DNA of 64,000 bases from Corallococcus interemptor (lineage in GTDB: Bacteria; Myxococcota; Myxococcia; Myxococcales; Myxococcaceae): contig NZ_RAWM01000023.1 in the NCBI RefSeq assembly GCF_003668875.1, positions 27,574 through 91,573 on the forward strand, in the 5' to 3' direction. How positions within the stretch are numbered: position 1 is the first letter of the stretch; the number at the start of each line of letters is the position of its first letter. The notes beneath the pieces were generated by a model. The model had not been told where the DNA came from and did no database searches. It saw nothing but the letters and a program-made list of their open reading frames with translations. Both the position numbers and the translations under genes were made by a program. Of the stretch, positions 34,604-44,600 are shown one piece after another.

Positions 34604-35173
34604 ATGCCGAGGCCGGTGCGTGATGTGACACGGTGGATGGGGACGGCGCTGCTCTGGGGCGGCGTGCTGGGCTGTTCCGCGGAGCCGGCCATGGCGGTGA
34701 CGCTGGACTGGGACGCGGGCGTGGATGCAGGGCCCGCTCCGGCGACGTGCGCGAGCGGGAGCGTCTGGACCGAGGCGACGGGCGGCACCGGGGCCACCAT
34801 GGCGCCGGGATACGCGTGCCGGAGCTGCCACCTGCGGCAGGCGCCCTCCGTGGCTTACTTCTTCATGGGCACGGTGTTCCCGTCGCTCCATGAGGCGGAC
34901 GGATGTGACGCGCGGCTGGAGGCACCGTCGAAGGTGAAGGTGGAGATATTGGACGCGGACGGCCAGGTGCGGCTCACGCTGGTGCCGAACGCCTCGGGCA
35001 ACTTCCTGTCCACGACGCTCCAGCCGTCCTTCCCGCTGCCGTACCGGGCGCGGCTGGTGGGGCCGGATGGCGCGACGCGGGTGATGGCCACGCCGCAGAG
35101 CAGCGGAGACTGCAACAGCTGTCACACCGGGCAGGGGACGCAGGGGGCTCCGGGGCGCATCGCGCTGCCGTGA
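34604..35173 (+). CDS. Putative lipoprotein with two CxxCH haem-binding motifs
   Basis: A 189-residue protein with a lipoprotein signal (lipobox VLGC, Cys24) followed by a mature part carrying CRSCH and, near the end, CNSCH. Each is a c-type haem attachment motif, so the protein is probably a small dihaem electron carrier anchored in the envelope, although it matches no cytochrome family I can name. The middle (SKVKVEILDADGQVRLTLV) looks beta-rich. GGGAG stands 8 bases before the ATG. Its neighbour is a YcnI-like copper protein on the same strand, so a shared role in envelope metal or redox handling is possible. Confidence 0.75.
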   Translation: MPRPVRDVTRWMGTALLWGGVLGCSAEPAMAVTLDWDAGVDAGPAPATCASGSVWTEATGGTGATMAPGYACRSCHLRQAPSVAYFFMGTVFPSLHEADGCDARLEAPSKVKVEILDADGQVRLTLVPNASGNFLSTTLQPSFPLPYRARLVGPDGATRVMATPQSSGDCNSCHTGQGTQGAPGRIALP

Positions 35174-35267
35174 GTCTGTTGGGTGCGAGCGCTGCGACAA
35201 ATGACCGCAGCGGGCGCTCCACGGTGGACTGCTATCCGGGATGCTCCCTTCTTCCTGGAGTCACCCG

Positions 35268-35987
35268 ATGAAGTCTCTCTTGGGTCCGCTGTGTTTCGTC
35301 GCGGGTTCGCTGCTGTCCTCCTCCGCCTTCGCGCACGCGGCGGTGTCCGGGACCACGCCTCCCCATGCCGGGGCGACCTTCGAGGCGGACTTCACGGTGA
35401 GCCACGGCTGTGATGGCGCGGACACGTCCAGGATGCGGGTCCAGATTCCCGAGGGCGTGACGGGCGTGCGCCCGCTGGACTCCGTGTTCGGCCCTGCCGA
35501 GGTGGAGAAGGACGCCAACGGCAACGTGACGGCGGTGACGTGGACGAAGCCCGCGGGCAGCGTGAAGGCGGGGGACACGCACTTCTTCCACCTGGGGCTG
35601 CGGATGAAGCTGCCCTCGAAGCCGTTCACCACCCTGTTCTTCCCCACGACGCAGACGTGCAGCACGCAGGCGGGCGTGGAGACGGTGGTGGAGTGGAAGA
35701 GCACGGCGGGAGGCGAGCACAGCCATGATGGGGACGCGGGCACGGGGGCCTCGGAGAACCCGGCGCCGTCGCTCTATCTCCTGCCGTCGCGGTTGCCGGG
35801 ATGGAACCAGTACACGGTGCAGGAGCACGTGCACGACCTGACCGTGTTCAAGGACGCGCTCATCGTCTGGGCCGGGTCGCAGGCGTACAGCTTCAACCCC
35901 GTCACGCAGGCGCTCATCGAGAAGGAACCGGGCGTCACCGCGCTCACGCAGATCCATCCGGGCACGGTCATCTGGGTGAAGTACTAG
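35268..35987 (+). CDS. YcnI-like (DUF1775) copper-binding envelope protein
   Basis: 239 residues. The signal peptide ends ...SSAFA, giving a mature N-terminus that begins with His, as in YcnI and CopC proteins, where that His binds Cu(II). The mature start HAAVSGTTPPHAGATFEADF and the following VSHGCDG...RVQIPEGV pattern are characteristic of DUF1775. A Gly/His-rich linker (GGEHSHDGD) and about 75 further residues containing a hydrophobic beta-rich stretch extend the C-terminus. Start chosen at MKSLLG: CTGGAG precedes it and it begins a proper signal peptide. The stop overlaps the ribosome site of the next small lipoprotein gene, so the two are co-translated. Confidence 0.82.
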   Translation: MKSLLGPLCFVAGSLLSSSAFAHAAVSGTTPPHAGATFEADFTVSHGCDGADTSRMRVQIPEGVTGVRPLDSVFGPAEVEKDANGNVTAVTWTKPAGSVKAGDTHFFHLGLRMKLPSKPFTTLFFPTTQTCSTQAGVETVVEWKSTAGGEHSHDGDAGTGASENPAPSLYLLPSRLPGWNQYTVQEHVHDLTVFKDALIVWAGSQAYSFNPVTQALIEKEPGVTALTQIHPGTVIWVKY

Positions 35988-35995
35988 GAGCGACC

Positions 35996-36175
35996 ATGCG
36001 CCACTGGCTCTTCGTGTTGTGTATCGGTGTTCTCGCCGGTTGTTCGGACAAGCCTTCGCCGCCGCCCACGGGGCAGAGCGACGCGGGCACGGCCTCCGGC
36101 GTCGAGCGGCCGGGGACGCTGGAGCGCCCGCCGCTGGAGCGGTTGCCGGACGACCTCAAGCCGCCGGCTCAGTAG
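35996..36175 (+). CDS. Small Pro-rich lipoprotein
   Basis: 59 residues: signal MRHWLFVLCIGVLAGC with lipobox LAGC, then a Pro/Gly/Glu-rich mature peptide ending LPDDLKPPAQ. AGGAG lies 5 bases ahead of the ATG and overlaps the stop of the YcnI-like gene, which supports real expression as the last member of that small operon. No domain is recognisable. Its 3' end overlaps by 7 bases the end of the convergent immunity-type gene. Confidence 0.7.
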   Translation: MRHWLFVLCIGVLAGCSDKPSPPPTGQSDAGTASGVERPGTLERPPLERLPDDLKPPAQ

Positions 36176-37509
36176 GCGTGGCGTCTGGCGACGTTGACGA
36201 GCTGGGTGAGGGAATGGTCCAGCAGCGCCTGCGTGGACCGCATGTAGCGGTGTGCGCGGACGAAGGGCAGCCACACGCGGTCACCGACGCGGACCTGGGC
36301 TTCCATCCACTGCTTGCGGGGAAGCCACTGGCCACCCAGGTGTTTGACCAGCACCTCGCCCAGGTATGCCCCGACGGCGGGGACCACGATGGCATCGATG
36401 TTGTGACGCTCGAAGATGTCCGGGAAGGTCTCCTTCCAGAAATGGAAGTCGATGTCCGTCAGGGATTCGGGGGTCGCCTTGAAGACGGAGGGCACGGGCG
36501 TGTGAAGCAGCGCCACGAGCTGTTCCGCGAAGTACGCGTACTGAGCGAGCGCGGCTTTCGGTTCAGCCACGTCTGAAGGCAGGGCCGCGTCCAGTGGGAG
36601 CCATTCGTCCGGCTCCGGAGGGACGTAGACGTTGAGTTCGGCGATGCGTCGCTGGTGCTGGGACAGGGGCGCATATGCGGGCAGGCGTAAGAGCAGCGCG
36701 GCGATGTCTGGGGCGAAGCGGGGTGCGACGGGAGCGAGGGTCGCGCTTCGGTCGCGGAGGATGGCCAGCACGGTGTCGAAGTCGAGGTCCGGCCGGAGGT
36801 GGACCCATGCGCGGGCCTGGGCGACGCGGGCTGCTTCACTGGCGAAGTCCGCGGCGATGGGCCAGGTGACGATGAGGACGGAGCCATTGGGGAGCTCTTC
36901 GACGCGATGAGCGGGCGTGGTGAGCATGCGCTCGCGGCCGACGGTCTCCACGAGCTTCGCGCTGAAGACGTTGAGCCAGCAGAGTTCGTAGACCTTGTCG
37001 AAGCCGTCTCGATAGGTTGTCTCGTCGTCCCGGCCAAAGTTGGGGAAGTCCGCCAGTTCCCTGTCCGCCGCGCTGTGAGCGGACGCGAGGGTGACGGGAT
37101 AGTGGAGGGCCCATGTTCGGACCATCTCCACGAGCTTCTTGCAGCTCGATTCCCGCGAGAAGACCTCGAGCGGGTTCACCTTGAGAGAGAAGCGCAGGCT
37201 CGGTGGTAGTGGCGGAAATCGAAGGTGGAGTGACGTGTCCAGGTCGGGCTCCTTGGTGCGGTAGAGCCCCACGGATGCGCTCCGGTCCTGACGCGATTCG
37301 GCCAGCCCCTTGGTGACGGCCTCGCGTGTGTATTTGCGGCGCCGCACCCCCTTGACGATGTCTGGCATCCACTCCCCAGCACCTGCTTCGAGTGCTTCAA
37401 GAAACGGTGCGAGTTCTCTCTCTAGGACGCCGGGCGTGTTGCAGGCTCCATCAAACGAGAGGCGCAGATAATCCTCGGCCATGGGTCCAGGGCTTCCTTG
37501 CACGGTCAT
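36169..37509 (-). CDS. Putative immunity protein to the adjacent SitA-like toxin
   Basis: 446 residues, no signal peptide, predicted cytoplasmic. It belongs to a family I recall as common in Corallococcus and Myxococcus next to toxin-like lipoproteins: residues about 160-260 carry the pattern ELCWLNVFSAKLVE...TPAHRVEELPNGSVLIVTWP...HLRPDLDFDTVL. The last 110 residues look like a separate small domain (ERHNIDAIVVPAVGAYLGE...). The start codon overlaps the toxin gene's stop (ATGA), the arrangement expected when immunity must be made with toxin. Codon use seems somewhat less GC-rich than the flanks, compatible with transfer. The immunity role is inferred from position; no assay-defined motif is present. 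Confidence 0.65.
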   Translation of the reverse strand: MTVQGSPGPMAEDYLRLSFDGACNTPGVLERELAPFLEALEAGAGEWMPDIVKGVRRRKYTREAVTKGLAESRQDRSASVGLYRTKEPDLDTSLHLRFPPLPPSLRFSLKVNPLEVFSRESSCKKLVEMVRTWALHYPVTLASAHSAADRELADFPNFGRDDETTYRDGFDKVYELCWLNVFSAKLVETVGRERMLTTPAHRVEELPNGSVLIVTWPIAADFASEAARVAQARAWVHLRPDLDFDTVLAILRDRSATLAPVAPRFAPDIAALLLRLPAYAPLSQHQRRIAELNVYVPPEPDEWLPLDAALPSDVAEPKAALAQYAYFAEQLVALLHTPVPSVFKATPESLTDIDFHFWKETFPDIFERHNIDAIVVPAVGAYLGEVLVKHLGGQWLPRKQWMEAQVRVGDRVWLPFVRAHRYMRSTQALLDHSLTQLVNVARRHAY

Positions 37510-39518
37510 TGGATTTGAATCTCCACACCTTCAACCCCGTTCCGGAGTTCGGTCAGGACTACCTTCAGGGTGTCCGTGTCTCGGGGTTTGAGGGCGCCGC
37601 CCTCATAGATGAGGCGCACCCTGCGGATGCGTGCCAGTCCTTCCAGCCCAGGTCTGCGGACGTTCACGGTCTCGCCGTAATACCGAAGAGCCGCGCGCGC
37701 GTCCGCTCCCATCTGGGCCTTCATTGCTTCCTCGCCGAACTGACGCATGTCGCGGCTCTTGAAGCTGAAGGTCTCCATGCGTGGCGATTGTCCTGAGGGT
37801 GGCTTCGTTTCGATGACCAGTACGTCCGCGAAGCGCAGGTCCGCCTTGGTCATTCCCACATGCGTCTCAATCCTCGGCTGTTCGAAGTCCCGGAGCCACT
37901 GTCGCTGCGCTCGGGGTAGGGCTGCATCCGCCCGGAGCAGGGCGACCATGGCTCGCTCGAATAACAGCCCGCGGATGAACTGCCCGCGCAGGTCCAGGTA
38001 GCCTTCCCAGCGCAGCGGGCCTTTCGCGGGCACGCTCTGTTCGAGTTCCGCGAGCCGGGCCTCGCGATAACTGACGTATTCGGTCCAGAGTGGGTGTCCT
38101 TCGGCTCCGGGCGGCGCATCTCGTTCCGGCGGATGTTGCTTCAGGAAGGACACATCACGGGACAGGCGGGGGCCTGTGGCCTCCCATTCGATCTGGGCTA
38201 GCCTTGCCTCCAGGACCTCCGGGGGGACTCCCGCGAAGTCTTTCGGCAGTGCGGCGGTGCCTCCGCTTCGGGCGGCACCCTGGGGTTCACGGCTTGCCTC
38301 CGCCAGCAGGGCCTGGGCCTTCGCTGGATTCCCCCGCGCTTCGTAGAGCGCCAGCGCTCCGGCTTCTCCCCACTCGGCCGCGAGGAGTGCTCCCTCCCGG
38401 CTTGCTCGAAGCTGGCGCAGCAGCTCGCGGGTCGCGTTCACTCCGAGCTGTTCTTCCAGTCTCCCTACCGCGGCCTTGAGCGCTTCCACGTCGAGCCGCT
38501 CTGCCCGCAGGGCCCGGATGCCTTTGCCTCCCGCGTACAGCGCCACCATGAGCGCGGCGGGTGCCAGCTCCCTCGTGGCCTGTTCGTACCGGCCCTTCGC
38601 CAGCGACACCGCGCCCTGTGCCGTTCCCGCGGCCAGGTGGAAGAAGCCCATCGGGACGCCGAACGTCAGGTGATCGAATCCTCCCCGCACCACGTTGCCC
38701 GGGGAGAAGTGCCCGGCCATCAAGGCCCGCTCCACCGCGTCGAGCGCTTCCTGGTACGGCGGTGGCAACTGAGCACGCTTCGCGGAGAACTCCACGTAGC
38801 GGGCCCCCGCGCTCACCTCGGTGCTCGACAGCGCGTCCCGTCCCGCGCGCCCCAGGCCTCGCAGGACGTCACCGGCCCGCTCCTCCCGCTCTGGATACGC
38901 CGCGATCTTCAGCCCCCGGCGCAGCAGCTCCTCGCGCACGGTGGGCATGCCGCCCAGGGTCTCCCCGAGCTGCTTGTCCCGGGCCAGCTGCTGGACCCAT
39001 TCGCGCAGTTCGTCATCGAAGCTGGTGTGCAGGAGGAAGAGGGCGAACACCTCCGCGCGTGGCAGGCCGTACTTCTCGACCGCGCTGATCAGGAAGGCGG
39101 CGCGCTTGCGCTGAAGGACACGGGAGGCCTTCGCATCCAGCGGGCCCAGCGCCCCCAACCGGACCGCGTCCCAGTCCTCCAGGGACTCCACCAGCCGGGC
39201 CATGTCCACGCCGCGCTGCATGGCCACGAAGGCCGCGGGCGAAGCACAGGCCAGGAAGGGCGCAATGCGCTCCTCACTCCGGTCCAACTCGGGCCAGCCC
39301 TTTGGAAGGGCTCGACCTCCACACCCGGATGCCGGGGGAGTCTCAGCCGCGGCCTTCCGTGTCGCTCCAGCCCACGGACGCCACACCCCTCGTGCCGCGG
39401 GAGTTCCGTAGCCCCACGTCCCCCCATGCGACGGTGACGAGGCACAGCCCGCGAGGAGCAGCGCCAGACACGTCAGCACCGCCCACCGCTGCACGAGGAA
39501 TCGCCATGGCCGGATCAC
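37506..39518 (-). CDS. SitA-like lipoprotein polymorphic toxin (putative)
   Basis: 670 residues with a lipoprotein signal (CLALLLAGC, lipobox LAGC). A long helical middle (about 90-480) includes a hydrophobic Gly/Ala-rich stretch (VPMGFFHLAAGTAQGAVSL). The C-terminal 170 residues hold DLRFADVLVIETKPP followed by METFSFKSRD. Myxobacterial SitA toxins are lipoproteins moved between cells by TraA-dependent outer-membrane exchange and are encoded just before their immunity genes, which fits here. The D...ExK pattern suggests a PD-(D/E)XK-like nuclease, but this is a weak guess. The start is GTG with no clear ribosome site; it lies 19 bases after the MbnH-like gene. Confidence 0.65.
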   Translation of the reverse strand: MIRPWRFLVQRWAVLTCLALLLAGCASSPSHGGTWGYGTPAARGVWRPWAGATRKAAAETPPASGCGGRALPKGWPELDRSEERIAPFLACASPAAFVAMQRGVDMARLVESLEDWDAVRLGALGPLDAKASRVLQRKRAAFLISAVEKYGLPRAEVFALFLLHTSFDDELREWVQQLARDKQLGETLGGMPTVREELLRRGLKIAAYPEREERAGDVLRGLGRAGRDALSSTEVSAGARYVEFSAKRAQLPPPYQEALDAVERALMAGHFSPGNVVRGGFDHLTFGVPMGFFHLAAGTAQGAVSLAKGRYEQATRELAPAALMVALYAGGKGIRALRAERLDVEALKAAVGRLEEQLGVNATRELLRQLRASREGALLAAEWGEAGALALYEARGNPAKAQALLAEASREPQGAARSGGTAALPKDFAGVPPEVLEARLAQIEWEATGPRLSRDVSFLKQHPPERDAPPGAEGHPLWTEYVSYREARLAELEQSVPAKGPLRWEGYLDLRGQFIRGLLFERAMVALLRADAALPRAQRQWLRDFEQPRIETHVGMTKADLRFADVLVIETKPPSGQSPRMETFSFKSRDMRQFGEEAMKAQMGADARAALRYYGETVNVRRPGLEGLARIRRVRLIYEGGALKPRDTDTLKVVLTELRNGVEGVEIQIQ

Positions 39519-39537
39519 GGCCGGTGACGATACCCGC

Positions 39538-40695
39538 TCACGGCACCGTGGCCGGATCCGCGAAGCGCGGGTCGCTCAGGAACGCGGTGTCCGTCAGCGA
39601 CTCCAGGAACGCGATGACGTCCGCCTTCTCCTCGGGCGTCAGCTCGAAGCCGCGCACGAAGGCGCTCTGCAGGGGGCTCGGTTGTCCTCCGTTCGCCGCC
39701 CTCGCCCGGCCTCCCGCCGCGTAGTGGTCCAACACGCCGGAGAGCGTCGCCACGCTGCCGTCGTGCATGTACGGCGCGGTGACGGCCACGTTGCGCAGGG
39801 ACGGCGCCTTGAAGCGCCCCATGTCCTCCGGACGGCCCGTGATTTCAATCAGGCCTGGATCCCCGATGGGATACGCGCCCTTGCCGTCCTCGTTGTAGAG
39901 CCCCGTGTTGTGGTACGGCAGCACCGGCTCCGTCGTCTGCGCGTGCACCGTCGCGTCCTGGAAGTTGAATCCAGAGTGGCAGTGGTCGCACTCCAGCCGC
40001 TCGGACAGGAACAGCTGCAAGCCCCGCTTCGCCGCGGGACTCAGCGCGTCCACCTCCTTGCCGTACAGATAGCGGTCGTACGCGGACGTGCCCGACAGCA
40101 GCGAACGCTCGAACGCCGCCAGGGCCCGCGTCAGCGTGGCCAGCGACACCGGCGTGGCCTCACCCGGGAACGCCTCCGCGAAGCGGGCCGTCAGGTCCGG
40201 ATCCGCTCGCAGGCGCTCCAGCAGGACCTCCTGTTGATCCGCGAACCCCAGCTCCACCGGCTCCCGCCCGAACAGCGGCACCAGGGACTGGGCCTCCAGC
40301 GTGGTGAGCGCGGAGTTGGCCCAGGTGAGGCTGGTCGCGTACGCCACGTTCGCCAGCCCCTGCCCGTTGCGGCGGTGCGCCTGGCCCGTGCTGCCCACCG
40401 CGTGCACCCGCCCGTCCGTGAAGGCCCGGGCCTGCTCGTGGCACGAGCCGCAGGACTGCGTGCCGTTCAGCGACAGGCGCTTGTCGTAGAAGAGGCGCCG
40501 GCCCAGCTGGACCTTCGCCTCCGACATGGGGTTGTCCGCCGGCACGCGCGGCGTGGGGAAGCCCGCGGGCAGCTTCCAGTCGTAGGGCGCGGGCTCCTCG
40601 GAGGGGCCCGAGGGCTCTTCACAGCCCGCGGCCAGCAGCATCACCGCCGCCAGCGCCTTCCACACCTGTCCTGCTCGCCGTGCCACGTCGGACAT
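39538..40695 (-). CDS. mbnH: MbnH-family dihaem protein (MauG-like, cytochrome c peroxidase fold)
   Basis: 385-residue lipoprotein (lipobox LAAGC) with two c-haem motifs, CGSCH and CDHCH, in a cytochrome c peroxidase/MauG fold; late motifs FKAPSLRNV and YMHDGS are typical. MbnH enzymes oxidise a Trp of their partner MbnP to kynurenine, creating part of a copper site; they are encoded as a pair, as here (3-base gap). The listed ATG has AGGAG immediately against it; a GTG three codons later has better spacing and may be the real start. It acts in the periplasm. Confidence 0.85.
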   Translation of the reverse strand: MSDVARRAGQVWKALAAVMLLAAGCEEPSGPSEEPAPYDWKLPAGFPTPRVPADNPMSEAKVQLGRRLFYDKRLSLNGTQSCGSCHEQARAFTDGRVHAVGSTGQAHRRNGQGLANVAYATSLTWANSALTTLEAQSLVPLFGREPVELGFADQQEVLLERLRADPDLTARFAEAFPGEATPVSLATLTRALAAFERSLLSGTSAYDRYLYGKEVDALSPAAKRGLQLFLSERLECDHCHSGFNFQDATVHAQTTEPVLPYHNTGLYNEDGKGAYPIGDPGLIEITGRPEDMGRFKAPSLRNVAVTAPYMHDGSVATLSGVLDHYAAGGRARAANGGQPSPLQSAFVRGFELTPEEKADVIAFLESLTDTAFLSDPRFADPATVP

Positions 40696-40698
40696 CTC

Positions 40699-41559
40699 CT
40701 ACTCAGCCCGGATGAAGGTCTGCGCGGCCGGGTTCGCCGCCTGGCTTCCGAAGGCCAGCCCCAGGCGCTCGAAGTAGGGCGCGCAGTCCGCGTCGGTGGG
40801 GAACGACATGCAGCCCACCGCCGTGTTGGGGGTGTTCACGTCCAGGTTGGAGCCCGAGAAGAGCGTGCCCAGGTCCATCACCACGCGGTTCTTCGTCACG
40901 TCGAAGCCGTCCAGCTGGAACTCCGGACGGTTGTTGTTCGCGCACCCGGCGGTGCCCTGCGTCTGGCCCGCGGGCGGCGGCGCGCAGTCCGTGCTGCCCA
41001 GGTGCATGACGTGCTGGGGAAGGCCCTTCGTGCGGCCCTCGATGCGCGTGAAGATGAAGCCGCCCTGCCAGCTCCAGTGCAGGCCCGCCGCGTCGTCCAT
41101 CGGCGCGCCCAGCTTCGTGGGGTCGCCGTGGTTCAGGTCCTCCGGCACGCCCAGCGTGAAGCGCAGGCCCGTGTAGTCACCCGGGGGCACCGTGAACCGG
41201 AGGGACGCGTTCGTCCCTGCCGTGCCCTGCGTGCACAGGCCGTCCTTGTTCGCGAAGTCCAGCAGCGCCACGCCCGAGTGCTGCCACTTGCCATCCTCGG
41301 TCAGGTTCACGGGCACCTCCTGCCCGTCCCGCGTCACCAGCCGCACCGCGTGCACGAACACGCGGAAGTCCATGGGCTCGTACGTCGTCCCCGACGTCCC
41401 GACGTTCGTGTACGTCTTGCCGCACGCGAACGCCTCCGTGCCCACGCGGGCGACGACGGGCAGTTCCACCGTCAGGACTTCGGGTTCGTCGTCCCCACAG
41501 CCGAGCGCGCCCACGAGGGCCAGCGGCAGGAGGAGGCGGGAGCGGAGCGTGGAGCGCAT
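40699..41559 (-). CDS. mbnP: MbnP-family copper-binding partner protein
   Basis: 286-residue lipoprotein (lipobox GALGC; start MRSTLRS, preceded by AAGGA 8 bases away). It shows the family hallmark GLHWSWQGGFIFTR followed by HLGSTDC and several conserved Cys (FACGKTY, LCTQG, STDC, GCANNN). This is the metal-binding partner of MbnH; in the characterised pair a Trp is converted to kynurenine and contributes to Cu binding. No methanobactin precursor gene is seen nearby, so this is the widespread pair found outside methanotrophs. The copper role is by family; the trigger is unknown. Confidence 0.85.
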   Translation of the reverse strand: MRSTLRSRLLLPLALVGALGCGDDEPEVLTVELPVVARVGTEAFACGKTYTNVGTSGTTYEPMDFRVFVHAVRLVTRDGQEVPVNLTEDGKWQHSGVALLDFANKDGLCTQGTAGTNASLRFTVPPGDYTGLRFTLGVPEDLNHGDPTKLGAPMDDAAGLHWSWQGGFIFTRIEGRTKGLPQHVMHLGSTDCAPPPAGQTQGTAGCANNNRPEFQLDGFDVTKNRVVMDLGTLFSGSNLDVNTPNTAVGCMSFPTDADCAPYFERLGLAFGSQAANPAAQTFIRAE

Positions 41560-41643
41560 GGGGGGCATCCTTGGAAGGTGCCCCCGTCTAACGCACCGGT
41601 CGCGCGGGCATACCGTGGCATGTTGCCGCACCCGCTGCCCGCC

Positions 41644-44600
41644 TCACGCCACCTCGCGCGCTTCGTCCGGTACCGGAAGTCCCTCGCTCCGGGCCTTGCG
41701 CCGCTGGATGGCCAGGAAGAGCGCTTCGTGCGTGGCGGGCGAGGGCAGGTCCACGTCGCCGCCCGCCGCTCCGAAGGCGGCCACCGCGTCGCGCAGCGCC
41801 TCCCGCACGGACAGGGCCAGCATCAGCGGCGGCTCGCCCACGGCCTTGCTGCCGTGGATGGTGCCCTGCTGTCCGGCTCGCTCCATGAGCGTCACGCGCA
41901 GGTCGATGGGCGCGTCGCTGAACGCGGGCACCGCGTAGGTGCTGGCGGAGTGCGTGAGCAGCCGCCCGTTCGCGTCCCACTTCAGCTCCTCGCCGGTGAG
42001 CCACCCCAGGCCCTGCACGAAGCCGCCCTCCACCTGGCCCCGGTCCACGCCGGGGTTGAGCGAATCACCCACGTCCTCCAGCAGGTCCGAGCGCAGCACG
42101 CGCTTCATGCCCGTGTCGCCGTCCACCTCCACCTCGCTCACCGCCGCGCCATACGCGAAGTAGAGGAACGGCTTGCCCCGGCCCAGGGCCCGGTCGTAGC
42201 CGATGCCCGGCGTGCGGTAGTAGCCCGTGACGGACAGGCCCACGCGGTCGCGGTAGGCCTCCTCCACCACGGCCGCGAAGGGCAGCCCCTGGTCCGGCCG
42301 CGACGCCGCCGCGATTCTCCCGTCCTCGAACACCAGCGCGTCCGGCGACACCGCCTGCCCGTGCAGCTGCACCAGCATGCGCGCGGCCACCGGGGCCAGC
42401 CGCTCGCGCACCTGGATGCAGGCCTCGCGCACCGCCGCGCCGTTGAGGTCGGAGCCGCTGGAGGCCGCCGTCGCGGACGTGTTGGGCACCTTGTCCGTGG
42501 CCGTCTGCGCCACTCGCACCAGCTCCGCGGGCAGGCCCAGCTCGCGCATGGCCACGCCTTGAATCTTGGTGTGCAGGCCCTGGCCCATCTCCGTGCCGCC
42601 GTGTGACAGCAGGACGGAGCCGTCGCGGTAGACGTGCACCAGCGCGCCCGCCTGGTTGAGGAAGGTGGCGGTGAAGGAGATGCCGAACTTCATGGGCGTG
42701 ATGGCCAGGCCGCGCTTGATGCGGGGGCTGGACGCGTTGAAGGCATCCACCTGCGCGCGGCGCTTCGCGAAGTCGGAGGACTCCAGCAGGTCGTTCCACA
42801 GCTTCGGCAGCCGGTTGTCCTCCAGCTCCTGGCCATAGTGCGTGGTGTTGGTGTCGCCCACGCCGTCGTAGAGGTTGCGCTGGCGCACGGCCTCCGGCGC
42901 CAGGCCCAGGGTGGCCGCGATGCGCGCCAGGATGTCCTCCATCACCAGCATGCCCTGCGGGCCGCCGAAGCCGCGGAAGGCCGTGTTGGAGACCAGGTGC
43001 GTCTTCGCCACGCGGCCGGTGTAGCGCACCGCCGGGACGTAGTAGCCGTTGTCCAGGTGGAAGAGGGCGCGGTCGGTGATGGACTCGGACAGGTCCAGGG
43101 ACCAGCCGCCGTTGGACGTGAGGTCCGCCTTGAGCGCGAGCAGCCGCCCGGTGGCGTCGAAGCCCACCTCCCAGGCCGCGTGGAACGGGTGGCGCTTGCC
43201 GGTGACGACCATGTCCACGTCGCGGTCCAGCATCCACTTCACCGGCCGGCCCGTGTGCACCGCCGCCAGCGCCACCAGCGCCGCGGGCGCGTTGCCTTGC
43301 GTCTCCTTGCCGCCGAAGCCGCCGCCCATGCGCGGCGCCTTCACCACCACGCGGCTGCGCGGCACGTGCAGCACGTGCGAGATGATGGCCTGGACCTCCG
43401 AGGGGTGCTGCGTGGAGGACGTCACCGTGACGTCGCCGTCCTCGCCCACCTCCGCGAAGGCCGCGTGCGTCTCCAGGTAGAAGTGCTCCTGGCCGCCCAT
43501 GGTCAGCTCACCGGCCAGCCGGTTCGGGCTGGACGCGAGCGCGCTGTCCACGTCGCCCCGGCGGATGACGTGCGGGTCGGTGTGGAAGCTCTGCTGCTTC
43601 AGGGCCTCGGCCAGCGTGAGCACCGCGGGCAAGGGCTCGTAGTCCACCACCACCTGGCGGGCGCCCTCGCGGCAGGCCTCGGGTGTCTCGCCGACGACGA
43701 GCGCCACCACCTGCGCGTGGAAGAGCACCTCGTCCTTCGCGAGCAGCGGCTCGTCGTGGCGGATGGGGCCCGTGTCGTTCATGCCCGGGATGTCCTCCGC
43801 GAGCAGCACCTTCACCACGCCGGGCACCTTCAGCGCGGCGCTGGCGTCCCGGCGGAGGATGCGCGCGTGCGCGTGCGGCGACAGCACCGGCCACACCGTC
43901 AGCATGGGGCGGCGCTGCGCGAGGTCGTCCACGTACTGCGCGCTCCCCGTCACGTGGCCCAGCGCGCTCTCATGGCGCAGCTCGCGGCCCGCGTCCGCCG
44001 TGGGGGTTGGCGCGCCCAGGGCGAAGCCCGGACGTCCGTCCAGCGCGGGGCTGCGCTCGCCGGACGCGAACTTCTCCAGGAGCGACACGATGAGCCCGCG
44101 CCGGTAGTCCGCGCTGCCGCGCAGGTCCGTGAGGGGCGTGAATTCACGCTCCAGCGTGGCGCGCACGCGGGCCACGGCCTCCGCGTTCCACGGGTGGCCC
44201 AAGAGCAGCGCCTCCGTCTGCTTCGCCCGGGCCGGAGTGGCCGCGACGCCGCCGTAGCCCAGCCGCGCGGTGCGCACGATGCCCTGCGCGTCCGTCTCGA
44301 TGCAGAAGCCCGCCGCGACGATGCTGATGTCCAGCTCGCGCCGCTTGGACACCTTGAAGCTGTCCGAGTGGCGCGTGAGCCCGCTGTCCTTCGCCGGCCC
44401 GTGGGGAATGACGACGAAGCGGACGACCTCGTCCGGCTGGAGCGCCGTCTTGCGGTACGCGAGGAAGAAGTCCGACAGCGCCACCGTCCGCTCGCCGCGC
44501 ACGGACGCGAGCACCAGCCGCGCGTCCAGCGCGAGCAGCACCGGCGCCGTGTCGCCAATGGGCGAGGCCGTCACCAGGTTGCCCGCCAGCGTCGCGCGGT

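Noticed and set aside
41559..41631. Longer start for the MbnP-like protein
   Set aside because: The extra 24 residues precede a complete lipoprotein signal, and the ATG at 41559 has a well-spaced AAGGA.
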